Shown here: in pieces, positions 17,698 through 25,753 of the stretch
How the letters are laid out: every line of letters begins with the position of its first letter
How positions within the stretch are numbered: the stretch's first letter is position 1
Assembly: GCF_023272795.1 (NCBI RefSeq)
Contig: NZ_CP096829.1
Span: 5,084,001-5,148,000 of the forward strand
From: Flavobacterium humidisoli
GTDB taxonomy: Bacteria > Bacteroidota > Bacteroidia > Flavobacteriales > Flavobacteriaceae
DNA: 64,000 nt
Direction: 5' to 3'
Made by a program: the position numbers and the translations under genes
Notes under the pieces: model-generated
Told to the model about the DNA's origin: nothing
Database searches by the model: none
The model's input: the letters and a program-made list of their open reading frames with translations, nothing else

Positions 17698-18459
17698 ATG
17701 TTTGGAATTTGCAATTTAGCCATAGTACCCGTTCGAGCTGAAGCCAGCGACAGAAGTGAAATTGTCACACAGCTTTTGTTTGGCGAGCATATAGAAATTT
17801 TAGAACGCAAAAATCAATGGGCACGAATTAGGATTCAGTTTGATGATTATGAAGGTTGGGTAGATTCTAAGCAATATCAGGAAATTACCAAAGAGCAATT
17901 TGATCTTTTGAGCAAAGAGTCGATTATTTTAAATGCGGACTTAATTGATTACATTACAGCTCCAAACAATCTACTGCTTCCAATTCCGCTGGGAGCTTCA
18001 TTATCCTTTTTAAACAACAGCGAAATCAATATTTCAAATTTCGAGTTCGAAGGAACCAAAACCAGTGGCATCAAACCTAAAAGCGCTTTAATAAAAACTG
18101 CTTTTATGTATTTGAATGCTCCATATTTATGGGGAGGAAAAACTCCTTTTGGTATTGATTGTTCTGGTTTTACTCAAATGGTTTATAAATTGAACGGATA
18201 TAAAATTCATCGTGACGCTTCTCAACAAGCTCTTGAAGGAGATCCTTTAAGTTTTATTGAAGAATGCGAACCAGGCGATTTGGCTTTCTTTGATAATGAC
18301 GAAGGAAACATTACCCATGTCGGAATCATAATGGACAACAATTATATCATTCACGCAAGTGGAAAAGTTCGTATTGATCGTTTGGACCATACTGGAATCT
18401 ACAATCCAGAATTAAACAAACACACTCATAAACTACGTGTAATTAAAAAGATTATCTAA
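17698..18459 (+). CDS. C40 family (NlpC/P60) peptidase with SH3-like region
   Basis: A 253-residue protein that probably cuts peptidoglycan stem peptides. Residues about 8-60 form a bacterial SH3-like domain (VPVRAEASDRSEIVTQLLFGE, WARIRIQFDDYEGWVD). The catalytic domain has the triad C155 (GIDCSGFTQMVY), H207 (ITHVGII) and H219 (YIIHASG). No signal peptide is visible, so it may act on recycled muropeptides in the cytoplasm, like the gamma-D-Glu-diamino acid peptidases of this group. The start at 17698 keeps the full SH3 repeat. Confidence 0.88.
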   Translation: MFGICNLAIVPVRAEASDRSEIVTQLLFGEHIEILERKNQWARIRIQFDDYEGWVDSKQYQEITKEQFDLLSKESIILNADLIDYITAPNNLLLPIPLGASLSFLNNSEINISNFEFEGTKTSGIKPKSALIKTAFMYLNAPYLWGGKTPFGIDCSGFTQMVYKLNGYKIHRDASQQALEGDPLSFIEECEPGDLAFFDNDEGNITHVGIIMDNNYIIHASGKVRIDRLDHTGIYNPELNKHTHKLRVIKKII

Positions 18460-18475
18460 CTCTCAAAAAAGCAAA

Positions 18476-19528
18476 ATGACAAAACTTGAATTATCCAAAA
18501 CAGGCTTTCAGATTAATAACATAAACATCGAATTCCCAATTGATATCACAGTTTTAAAACAAGCTCTAGGAGATTTTAGATACACCAAAAAACAATACAA
18601 TCACATTTATACTTGGGATGACCAAGGTATTATGGCTTTTTCTAAAGAAGGAGACAAAGTCGAAAGTTTGGCCGTTGAATTTGAAGTTAGAGAATATGAT
18701 TATTGCGCAAAAAGCATCTTTACAGGAGAATTTATTTTTGACGGACAAGAATTATTTCAATACTACGACGACAACAAAAATCAGCTTGTAAAGCTTTTTA
18801 AAGGAGACCGAAGCGGTGCTTTCATTCTTAACGGAATAAGTGTCTGGTTTGATAAAGAAGATGGCAAAATTACATCTCTGAGTATTTCTGCTTCCGAAGA
18901 AAAAGAAAAGAAAATCACTGCCCCTATTGACCCTGAATTCAAATTGTTTGAGCCCTTATGGCAAGAATGGATTTCGGAAATCAATAAAATTGTTTCAACA
19001 AACAACGATTACTACAATCTTACAGAAGGAATTTCTGAAGAAGATATTCAAGAACATATTGAACTTGAAGATGAGATTACTATACCGCCCGCTCTTATAA
19101 ATTTTTATAAAGTTAAAAATGTAAATTACGACCCAGTAACGGCTGTTTTTCAGTTTGGAGTAAACAATTGGAGCTATGATTTAATTCCGTTTGAAGATAT
19201 TGCAGAAGAATGGAATTCAATTCAAGATTTACAATTTGACGAAGAAGACTTACCTGAACAAGAAATAGATTTCGAAAAAATCAATACAAACAACTACGCT
19301 AACCCAAAATGGATTCCGTTTGCTACAGGAAGAAATGGTGATTATTTACTATACGATACAGATCCAGCTTCAAAAGGAAAATTTGGACAGATTATAGAAC
19401 TCCAAAATGAATCTTGGGACAGAAACATCGTCGCTGATTCTTTAGAAGAATTAATCCAAAATGAAATCCGCAATCTAAAGTCCGGCAAAATCGAACACTT
19501 TGATTTTATTGTTGGAAAAGAAAGTTAA
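18476..19528 (+). CDS. SMI1/KNR4 (SUKH)-like protein
   Basis: A 350-residue acidic cytoplasmic protein. The C-terminal half (about 150-345) has the SMI1/KNR4 pattern: EDEITIPPALINFYKVKN, WIPFATGRNGDYLLYDTDPASKGKFGQIIEL and a final helix SLEELIQNEIRNL. The N-terminal half (1-140) is a separate beta-rich region resembling an uncharacterised domain (possibly DUF7738). SUKH proteins often serve as immunity proteins for secreted toxins, but no toxin gene is adjacent. It begins 16 bases after the NlpC/P60 gene. Confidence 0.75.
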   Translation: MTKLELSKTGFQINNINIEFPIDITVLKQALGDFRYTKKQYNHIYTWDDQGIMAFSKEGDKVESLAVEFEVREYDYCAKSIFTGEFIFDGQELFQYYDDNKNQLVKLFKGDRSGAFILNGISVWFDKEDGKITSLSISASEEKEKKITAPIDPEFKLFEPLWQEWISEINKIVSTNNDYYNLTEGISEEDIQEHIELEDEITIPPALINFYKVKNVNYDPVTAVFQFGVNNWSYDLIPFEDIAEEWNSIQDLQFDEEDLPEQEIDFEKINTNNYANPKWIPFATGRNGDYLLYDTDPASKGKFGQIIELQNESWDRNIVADSLEELIQNEIRNLKSGKIEHFDFIVGKES

Positions 19529-19814
19529 AGCACGCTGATGACACAGATTCACTTCGTGAAACGCGGATTTGAACGGATTTTTTTTCTCCCGCAGATTTTG
19601 GAGATTGCGCGGATTTATTCTTAAAAAAAAATCCTCTCTAATCAATTCAATCTGTGGCAAAAAACAAAAAATTCGTGAATTCGTGATTAACAAAAGTTTG
19701 CTTCTCCCCCAGATTTAGCTGATTGTTCAGATTTATTCTAAAAAAATCTGTCTAATCTGCGAGAGGAAAAAATTATTAAGCAAAAAAATTCGTGCAAATT
19801 AGTGAAATTCGTGT
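19529..19814. repeat. dispersed intergenic repeat block
   Basis: This 286-bp gap holds degenerate repeated phrases of a kind scattered through the window: TTCGTGAATTCGTGATT, CGCAGATT followed by GCGGATTTATTC, a second CAGATTTAGCTGATTGTTCAG copy, and TCTAATCTGCGAGAGG. Related phrases recur at 23077-23151, 23674-23715 and 24445-24553. I see no gene in it. Confidence 0.5.
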
Positions 19815-20684
19815 TTAAGCACTCAATCGAATCGTTTTTCTAAACTCAGACGGACTATATCCTTTCTGTTTTCTAAAAAACTTATTGAAATGACTTTCAT
19901 CGGTAAAACCAAACTCATACGCAATTTCGTTAATGCGCTTATCGCTAAATTGCAAACGGTGCTCAATCAGTTTTGTTTTGTAATTACTTATATATTGCTG
20001 CATAGTTTCGCTCGCATGCTTCTTAAAATAACGGCCTAAATACGTATTCGAAATCCCAAAATAATCGCTAATAGATTCCGCTTTAATTTTTTCAGGATAG
20101 TAAATATTATTCTGAATATATTGCAGAATATCCATCGCTTTCGCCTCGGTATTTATTGTTATTTGTTCAGGAAGATATTTCGCAATATTTCTTGCCACAA
20201 TAATAATCAATGTATTAACCAGCTGCTGAATCAGTTCCTGATTGTAAACGTCTTTATCCTGATGCTCACGGCAAATGGCTTCAATCATAACCTTTACCAG
20301 ACATTTATCCGGATCATTTTTAAGTATACAGCCTGGCTGATGATTGGCGTTTTGAAGAATATATTCTAATCGCTGAATATTTTCGTTCTGCAAACTAGAA
20401 TTTTTCAAATAAATATCATTAAACCTCAAAAAGAAAAATTTTGTTTCGGTTTCAATTGTAAAATTATGACAATCTTCAGGCGTCAATAAAAATAAATGCC
20501 CTGGATCATACTCAAATATATTCTTATTAATACACTGCCTTCCTGTTCCTTCCAAAATGTAAACCAGTTCGAAAAAATTATGACGATCCCCAACATCTGG
20601 ATATTCATTCAGCGTTTCAAAAGAAACCGTAAAAGGTTCATATAAGTTTTCTTTTTTCATAATTCTATTTATTTGAAGATGCAA
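19815..20684 (-). CDS. AraC family transcriptional regulator
   Basis: A 289-residue activator-type regulator. The N-terminal cupin ligand domain (about 10-150) includes RHNFFELVYILEGTGRQCINKNIFEYDPGHLFLLTPEDCHNF. The C-terminal two-HTH domain (about 185-287) includes YFGISNTYLGRYFKKHASETMQQYI and INEIAYEFGFTDESHFNKFFRKQKGYSPSEFRK. It is divergent from the aldo/keto reductase gene and probably controls it and the genes behind it. The ATG at 20660 (KKENLYEPF) is an alternative start. Confidence 0.88.
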   Translation of the reverse strand: MHLQINRIMKKENLYEPFTVSFETLNEYPDVGDRHNFFELVYILEGTGRQCINKNIFEYDPGHLFLLTPEDCHNFTIETETKFFFLRFNDIYLKNSSLQNENIQRLEYILQNANHQPGCILKNDPDKCLVKVMIEAICREHQDKDVYNQELIQQLVNTLIIIVARNIAKYLPEQITINTEAKAMDILQYIQNNIYYPEKIKAESISDYFGISNTYLGRYFKKHASETMQQYISNYKTKLIEHRLQFSDKRINEIAYEFGFTDESHFNKFFRKQKGYSPSEFRKTIRLSA

Positions 20685-20775
20685 ATATACCTAAAAAAGA
20701 CAAATATATACCAAATAAGAACCATAAAAACAGTATAATTTTGCCTCATCAATTTAAACACAAAAAATCACAATC

Positions 20776-21762
20776 ATGGAATATAGAAAACTAGGCAACT
20801 CAGAACTTGAATTATCAGCTATTACTTATGGTGCATTTGCTATTGGCGGAACCATGTGGGGCGGAACAGAAAAGAAAGATTCAATCGACTCGATTCACGC
20901 TTCAATCGACAACGGCGTTACCACAATCGACATCGCTCCTTTTTACGGATTTGGTTTAAGCGAAGAAATGATTGGAGAAGCCGTTAAAAGCGTAGATCGT
21001 TCTAAAGTTCAGTTACTAACAAAATTCGGTTTGGTTTGGGATGGAAGTAATAACGGAAAAGGCGATTTCTTTTTTGACGCCGACGATAATGGCAAAAAAG
21101 TTCCAATTTATAAATATTCATCAAAAGCGAACGTAATTAAAGAAGTTGAAGAAAGCCTAAAACGCCTTCAAACCGATTATATCGATTTATTGCAAATTCA
21201 TTGGCCAGATTCAACAACACCAATTTCCGAAACAATGGAAGCGGCAGAAAGCTTAATTCAGCAAGGAAAAATCAGAGCTTTTGGAGTAAGCAATTACAAT
21301 GTTGCACAAATTAAGGAAGCACAAAAAACAATTCAAGTGTCTTCAAACCAAGTAGCTTACAGCATGCTAAACCGTAAAATTGAAGAAGAACTAATTCCTT
21401 TCACCGTTGCAGAAAATATCGGAATCATTGCATATAGCCCAATGGAAAGAGGTTTATTGACTGGAAAATATTTCACAGACAGTAAATTAAAAGAAAACGA
21501 CCATAGAAACGGTTACTTCAATCAATTTGATCTTCAAAAAGTTAAAACTTTAGTTGAAGAATTAACTTCTTTAGCACATGCAAAAGAAGCAAGCTTATCT
21601 CAATTGGTTTTACGCTGGACATCTTTACAAAAAGGAATTGCAATTGTTTTAGCGGGAGCAAGAAACGCAGAACAAGCCATTTCAAATGCCAAAACAATGA
21701 ATTTCGATTTATCAGCTTCAGAATTGGATTTTATTAATCAGGCAATTGCTAAAATAAAATAA
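20776..21762 (+). CDS. aldo/keto reductase
   Basis: A 328-residue NADPH-dependent oxidoreductase with a TIM barrel. The catalytic tetrad is visible as D and Y in TTIDIAPFYGFGLSEEMIG (near residues 52-58), K in LLTKFG (near 83) and H in LLQIHWPD (near 144). The coenzyme-binding C-terminal segment is IAIVLAGARNAEQAISN. It resembles the AKR11-15 subgroups reducing aldehydes or ketones; the substrate is unknown. It is transcribed away from the AraC gene, its likely regulator. Confidence 0.9.
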   Translation: MEYRKLGNSELELSAITYGAFAIGGTMWGGTEKKDSIDSIHASIDNGVTTIDIAPFYGFGLSEEMIGEAVKSVDRSKVQLLTKFGLVWDGSNNGKGDFFFDADDNGKKVPIYKYSSKANVIKEVEESLKRLQTDYIDLLQIHWPDSTTPISETMEAAESLIQQGKIRAFGVSNYNVAQIKEAQKTIQVSSNQVAYSMLNRKIEEELIPFTVAENIGIIAYSPMERGLLTGKYFTDSKLKENDHRNGYFNQFDLQKVKTLVEELTSLAHAKEASLSQLVLRWTSLQKGIAIVLAGARNAEQAISNAKTMNFDLSASELDFINQAIAKIK

Positions 21763-22179
21763 TTCTCTTTTTAAACACATAGAAACATAGGTTTTACTTT
21801 GTCTGCAAAGACATTTCACTTGAATTCACAAACATAATCTGCGTAGTCTTGTCATTTCGAGGAACGAGAAATCACACTAGAAACTCTGCAAACTAAGGCG
21901 CCATTCTTTGGCGAGCAACGAATGTGATTTCTCGTTCCTCAAAATGACAAACTTTGAGAACTATGTGTTCGAAACCAGTTTCTTTCCATTCCCTTTTCCA
22001 AGAAAGAAAAACCTATGTTTCTATGTGTTTAAAACAATCTCAAAATTTAAATAATTAGAATTTGGGCGTGTCCCTCCGGGTCGGGCTTTCGGCTATATCT
22101 TTTGCTCCATTTCATTACGCAAAAGGATACCGCCTCAATCCCTCACGCATCCATTTTCATAAGAAACAATAATTTTAAA
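21763..22179. repeat. non-coding block with nested inverted repeats
   Basis: This 417-bp gap holds no supported gene. Outer arms of 24 bp lie at 21772-21795 and 22008-22031 (ACACATAGAAACATAGG and its complement). Inside them is a second inverted repeat with 26-bp arms at 21851-21876 and 21923-21948 (one mismatch), containing GAACGAGAAATCAC. After the outer element comes GGGCGTGTCCCTCCGGGTC with GGGCTTTCGGCTATATC at 22064-22100, another phrase that looks like a dispersed repeat. The outer type recurs degenerately at 60857-61000. Confidence 0.7.
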
Positions 22180-22785
22180 ATGAAAAAAATATTTATAATC
22201 AACGGCGGACAAAAATTCGCGCATTCAGGCGGAAAATTCAATAAAACAGTTCAAGATTGGACCATTGAATTTCTTTCTAAAAACAGCGAATATGAAATAA
22301 AAACAACTCATATAGAAGACAATATCGATCTTCAGGAGGAAGTAGAAAAATTCGTTTGGGCAGATTTAATCATCTATCACACACCCGTTTGGTGGTTTCA
22401 ATTACCAAATCTTTTCAAAAAATACATCGATGATGTTTTCACACAAGGACATAACAACGGAATTTACAAAAGCGACGGAAGAAGCCGCGTAGATCCAGAT
22501 ATCAATTACGGAACTGGCGGACTTTTACACGGACGAAAATACATGCTTACCACAAGCTGGAATGCTCCTGCAACAGCATTTACGCTTCCCGGAGAATTCT
22601 TCGATCAGACTTCTGTTGATGATGGCGTAATGTTTGGTTTTCACAAAATGAACAAATTTACTGGAATGGAAAAAATAGACGGATTCCATTTTCATGATGT
22701 AGAAAAAGGGGCAACACCAGAAAATATTATTATCTTTAAAGAACAATACACCAAACATTTAGAGCAAACTTTTAAAAACTTATAA
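22180..22785 (+). CDS. NAD(P)H-dependent quinone oxidoreductase, MdaB-like
   Basis: A 201-residue flavodoxin-fold reductase expected to reduce quinones by two electrons using FAD and NAD(P)H. Signature segments are IFIINGGQKFAHSGGKFNKT, WADLIIYHTPVWWFQLPNLFKKYIDDVFT and YMLTTSWNAPATAF. The ATG at 22180 gives the family N terminus; a start at 22102 would add 26 residues lying in repeat sequence. It is followed 2 bases later by an ABM-family gene, fitting a quinone or aromatic detoxification pair. Confidence 0.88.
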   Translation: MKKIFIINGGQKFAHSGGKFNKTVQDWTIEFLSKNSEYEIKTTHIEDNIDLQEEVEKFVWADLIIYHTPVWWFQLPNLFKKYIDDVFTQGHNNGIYKSDGRSRVDPDINYGTGGLLHGRKYMLTTSWNAPATAFTLPGEFFDQTSVDDGVMFGFHKMNKFTGMEKIDGFHFHDVEKGATPENIIIFKEQYTKHLEQTFKNL

Positions 22786-22787
22786 TT

Positions 22788-23066
22788 ATGATTTCGATTA
22801 CCGCAATTTTAAAAAGCAAACCCGAACATTTAGGTGAAATTAAAACTATGCTTAACCATCTAGTTACCGAAACAAGAAAAGAAGCAGCCTGTATTCGCTA
22901 CGATTTGCACACTTCTGACAATGTTTTTATCCTTTGGGAAGAATGGAAAGATCAGCCGGGATTAGATCTTCATAACACTCAATCCTACTTACAGGAATTT
23001 ATCAAAAAAACAGAAGCCTTAGTGGCAAGCCCAATTCAGGTTTATAAAACAGCTCAGATTTTATAA
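22788..23066 (+). CDS. antibiotic biosynthesis monooxygenase (ABM) family protein
   Basis: A 92-residue dimeric ferredoxin-like protein. ITAILKSKPEHLGEIKTMLNHLVTETRKEAACIRYDLHTS and FILWEEWKDQPGLDLHNTQSYLQEFIKK match the ABM/YgiN family, small oxygenases or quinol monooxygenases. In E. coli the YgiN-MdaB pair cycles quinones, and here the same two families are adjacent. Spacing of 2 bases argues for an operon. Confidence 0.85.
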   Translation: MISITAILKSKPEHLGEIKTMLNHLVTETRKEAACIRYDLHTSDNVFILWEEWKDQPGLDLHNTQSYLQEFIKKTEALVASPIQVYKTAQIL

Positions 23067-23076
23067 GTTTTTTTGT

Positions 23077-23151
23077 TAGCCACGAATGCACGAATTTTAT
23101 TTTTAAAATCTATATGTAAAGATTTTAGGTTAATTCGTGCATTCGTGGCTA
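23077..23151. repeat. 75-bp inverted repeat element
   Basis: Perfect 20-bp arms (23077-23096 and 23132-23151) beginning TAGCCACGAATGCACG enclose a 35-bp AT-rich loop. A sister element lies at 23674-23715, on the other side of the DUF3291 gene. It can fold as a strong hairpin and may also slow transcription. Confidence 0.8.
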
Positions 23152-23203
23152 TAAAATTATCCGAAAAAAGCTAAATTGCTTCTGTTTCAGAAATATAAAA
23201 ATC

Positions 23204-23665
23204 ATGAGTAATTACCATCTTGCCGAAATTAATATTGCGAAAATGAAAGGAGTCGATATTAACGATCCCATCATGAAAGAATTTGTAGATAATTTAGACC
23301 TCGTAAATACTTTAGCCGAAAAAAGTGAAGGTTTTGTCTGGAGATTAAAAGACGATACTGACAATGCCACAAGTCTGAATCCGTACAATGACGAACAAAT
23401 TATCATCAATGTTTCGGTTTGGGAAAACATTGAAACACTAGAGCATTATATGTACAAAACCTTCCACAGCGAATTTCTAAGACGTCGCAAAGAATGGTTT
23501 CAGAAATTTGGAAAAGCCCACACCGCTATGTGGTGGATTCCAAAAGGACATAGTCCAACTCTTGAAGAAGCAGTTGAAAAATTAGATTATTTACAGCAAA
23601 ATGGAGCTTCGGAGTTAGTTTTTGATCTTAGAACTAAATTTCCTGCTCCAAAACAAACCGTATAG
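23204..23665 (+). CDS. DUF3291 domain-containing protein
   Basis: A 153-residue protein of the DUF3291 family, related in fold to ABM/dimeric alpha-beta barrel proteins. Family features are LAEINIAKMKG, GFVWRLKDDTDNATS, INVSVWENIETLEHYMYKTFHSEFLRRRKEWF and AMWWIPKGHSPTLEEAVEKLDYLQQNG. No enzymatic role is established. It sits between two related inverted repeats and downstream of the MdaB/ABM pair. Confidence 0.82.
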   Translation: MSNYHLAEINIAKMKGVDINDPIMKEFVDNLDLVNTLAEKSEGFVWRLKDDTDNATSLNPYNDEQIIINVSVWENIETLEHYMYKTFHSEFLRRRKEWFQKFGKAHTAMWWIPKGHSPTLEEAVEKLDYLQQNGASELVFDLRTKFPAPKQTV

Positions 23666-23673
23666 TTTTTTAT

Positions 23674-23715
23674 AGCCACGAATTTATGAATTAATCTATG
23701 CATAAATTCGTGGCT
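23674..23715. repeat. short inverted repeat related to the element at 23077
   Basis: Perfect 15-bp arms AGCCACGAATTTATG (23674-23688) and its complement (23701-23715). It sits between converging genes and may act as a terminator for both, though a T run is weak. Confidence 0.7.
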
Positions 23716-23725
23716 GACAAAAGCT

Positions 23726-24433
23726 TTACTTTATACCTCCAAAAGCCCCGAAACACATATTCTTATGCAAAATTTCGACTTTTGAAAAACCTATTTTTTT
23801 CATTAAATCCAATTGATAGTTCATTGATCTTGGCGAATCTTCTTTCTCAATATAATCTAAAACTTTCTGACGGTACTCTACCCCTCCTATTCCTTCCAAA
23901 TATTCTCCATAACGTTGCCAAGTATACTCATTCAATAATTCTGTATCTTGCGTTATTAAATCAGAAATCATTAAACATCCGCCTGGTTTCAATAATTTAA
24001 ATAATTTAGTAAAAGTTGTTTCCCAATCTTGATCGTCTCTCAAATGATGCAAAACAGCACCAGCTAAAATAATGTCAAAACTGTTTTCTTCTAAATCTAT
24101 TTCTCTAATATCCCCTTGCTTCACAACAACTTTTCCGTTTGTTTCTGCTGAGACTCTTTCAAAAGCTTTGTCTAACATCGGCAAACTCAAATCGACCAAA
24201 GTACAGCTTAAGTTTGGCACTTTAGACAACATCTTTAAAGTATAATTCCCAGCACCGCATCCCACATCTAAAACAGTTGCAGCATTAGGAACAATTCGTT
24301 TTGAAGCTTCGGTTATTAATTCTAAAGAAATAGTAGCATCGATTGTTGCCACTTGACCTGTTTCTAAATTTGAAAATCGTTCGACATCATTGTCAAATCT
24401 TTCCTTGATTTCTTCAATAGTTGATTTTTTCAT
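23726..24433 (-). CDS. class I SAM-dependent methyltransferase
   Basis: A 235-residue cytoplasmic methyltransferase. Motif I is ATVLDVGCGAGNYTL (near residue 57), followed by an acidic motif II (CTVLVDLSLPML-like), GDIREIDLEENSFDIILAGAVLHHLRDD and LKPGGCLMISDL. The substrate is not evident. It is read toward the DUF3291 gene and away from the LysR gene. Confidence 0.85.
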   Translation of the reverse strand: MKKSTIEEIKERFDNDVERFSNLETGQVATIDATISLELITEASKRIVPNAATVLDVGCGAGNYTLKMLSKVPNLSCTLVDLSLPMLDKAFERVSAETNGKVVVKQGDIREIDLEENSFDIILAGAVLHHLRDDQDWETTFTKLFKLLKPGGCLMISDLITQDTELLNEYTWQRYGEYLEGIGGVEYRQKVLDYIEKEDSPRSMNYQLDLMKKIGFSKVEILHKNMCFGAFGGIK

Positions 24434-24444
24434 TGTCTTTTGTT

Positions 24445-24553
24445 TTTTTTAATCTCTCGCAGATTTCGCGAATCTTTATGCTATTATAGATTGGAAATAT
24501 TATGGTTTAGACGATTTTTTCTAAATTAATAATCTGCTTTATCTGCGAGAGAC
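24445..24553. repeat. inverted repeat between methyltransferase and LysR genes
   Basis: TCTCTCGCAGAT near 24452 has its exact complement ATCTGCGAGAGA near 24541. The phrase resembles those in the block at 19585-19770. It is non-coding and lies in the divergent promoter region. Confidence 0.55.
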
Positions 24554-24637
24554 TTATTTTTTGATTTTCAAAACTATTCTTTCCATAAATACTTTAAAAA
24601 TACTATTTTTATCAATTAATAATACTTTTAAAGTATC

Positions 24638-25519
24638 ATGGAATTACGTCACTTAAAATATTTTTTGGCTGTAGCCGAAGAACTGAACTTTACCAAAGCA
24701 TCGGAAAAACTGTTTATTTCACAGCCACCGCTGAGCCGTCAAATTGCTGAATTGGAACAAGAACTTCAGGCAAAGCTTTTCATTCGAAACAATAAAAAAG
24801 TCGAATTAACCGAAGCTGGAAAATATTTTGAAAAAGAAATAAAAGAACTTTTTCAGAATTTGGAACGTATTTCTACTAAAACAAAAAAGATCGCAGAAAA
24901 CGTGTCGGGCGAGTTCAGAATTGCTTATATCAGTTCGATTTATTCATCTGTTATTTCAGATTTAATCAAACATTTGAAAGCGCAGTTTCCATATGTCAAT
25001 TTCAAACTTTTTGAAGTTTCAACAACAAAACAAATCGATGCTTTAGAAAAAGGAAAAATCGAAATGGGAATTATCCGATCACCTATTCATTCACCTAAAA
25101 TAAAATCGCATTTATGGTTTAAAGATGGCTTTTCTTTAGTTTACAATAAAAACACGATTCAAATAAAATCAGAAAATGATATTTTGCAACTGAAAGATGA
25201 AACGTTTGTTTTCTTCAATAAAGATTACGCACCGCATTACCACGAAGTTCTATTGGAACTTTGTGCATTTTATGGCTTTTCGCCGAAGATTATTCACGAA
25301 GCGAATAATATTAATTCGATAGTGCAATTGGTGAAAAACGGTTTAGGAATTTCGATTGTTCCGTCAAACATTGCTAAAAATAATCCCGTTTCGGAGATTG
25401 GTTTTATCGAATTGAAAAAAGTTAATTTATTTACGAATGTTTCAATTATCACTGCAAAGGAAGATGAATCCGAAATTACAAGATCAGCTGTTGCGTTTTT
25501 ATTGGCGCAAAGGCGCTAA
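24638..25519 (+). CDS. LysR family transcriptional regulator
   Basis: A 293-residue regulator. An N-terminal winged helix (1-60) has LRHLKYFLAVAEELNFTKASEKLFISQPPLSRQIAELEQEL, a linker helix follows, and a type 2 periplasmic-binding-like effector domain spans about 90-290. It is divergent from the methyltransferase gene, its most likely target. The effector cannot be inferred. Confidence 0.92.
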   Translation: MELRHLKYFLAVAEELNFTKASEKLFISQPPLSRQIAELEQELQAKLFIRNNKKVELTEAGKYFEKEIKELFQNLERISTKTKKIAENVSGEFRIAYISSIYSSVISDLIKHLKAQFPYVNFKLFEVSTTKQIDALEKGKIEMGIIRSPIHSPKIKSHLWFKDGFSLVYNKNTIQIKSENDILQLKDETFVFFNKDYAPHYHEVLLELCAFYGFSPKIIHEANNINSIVQLVKNGLGISIVPSNIAKNNPVSEIGFIELKKVNLFTNVSIITAKEDESEITRSAVAFLLAQRR

Positions 25520-25753
25520 GTTAAAAAGTTTCTAATACTCATTTTGAGTATTCGTATAACTTGTCATTTAGACGAAAATGAGAGAAAATCCTTTTCAATC
25601 TTTACAATCTGTAGCAAAAAAACTTTGCGCCTTAGTGCCTTTGTGGCATATAACAAAAAATCGTTACAATTTAGTACAGTAAATCGCATCACAAAAAGAG
25701 AACTTTTAAATATCTTAGCAAATTCAAATTCTACAATAAAATTTCAATATAAA

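Noticed and set aside
22064..22140. Coding start of the MdaB-like gene at 22102
   Set aside because: The extra 26 residues derive from a repeat-like GC-rich phrase; the ATG at 22180 gives the normal family N terminus.
25544..25753. N-terminal 70-residue extension of the DUF2130 protein
   Set aside because: The stretch translates repeat-like sequence (AACTTTGCGCCTTAGTG), while the ATG at 25754 directly precedes the zinc-ribbon-like motif.
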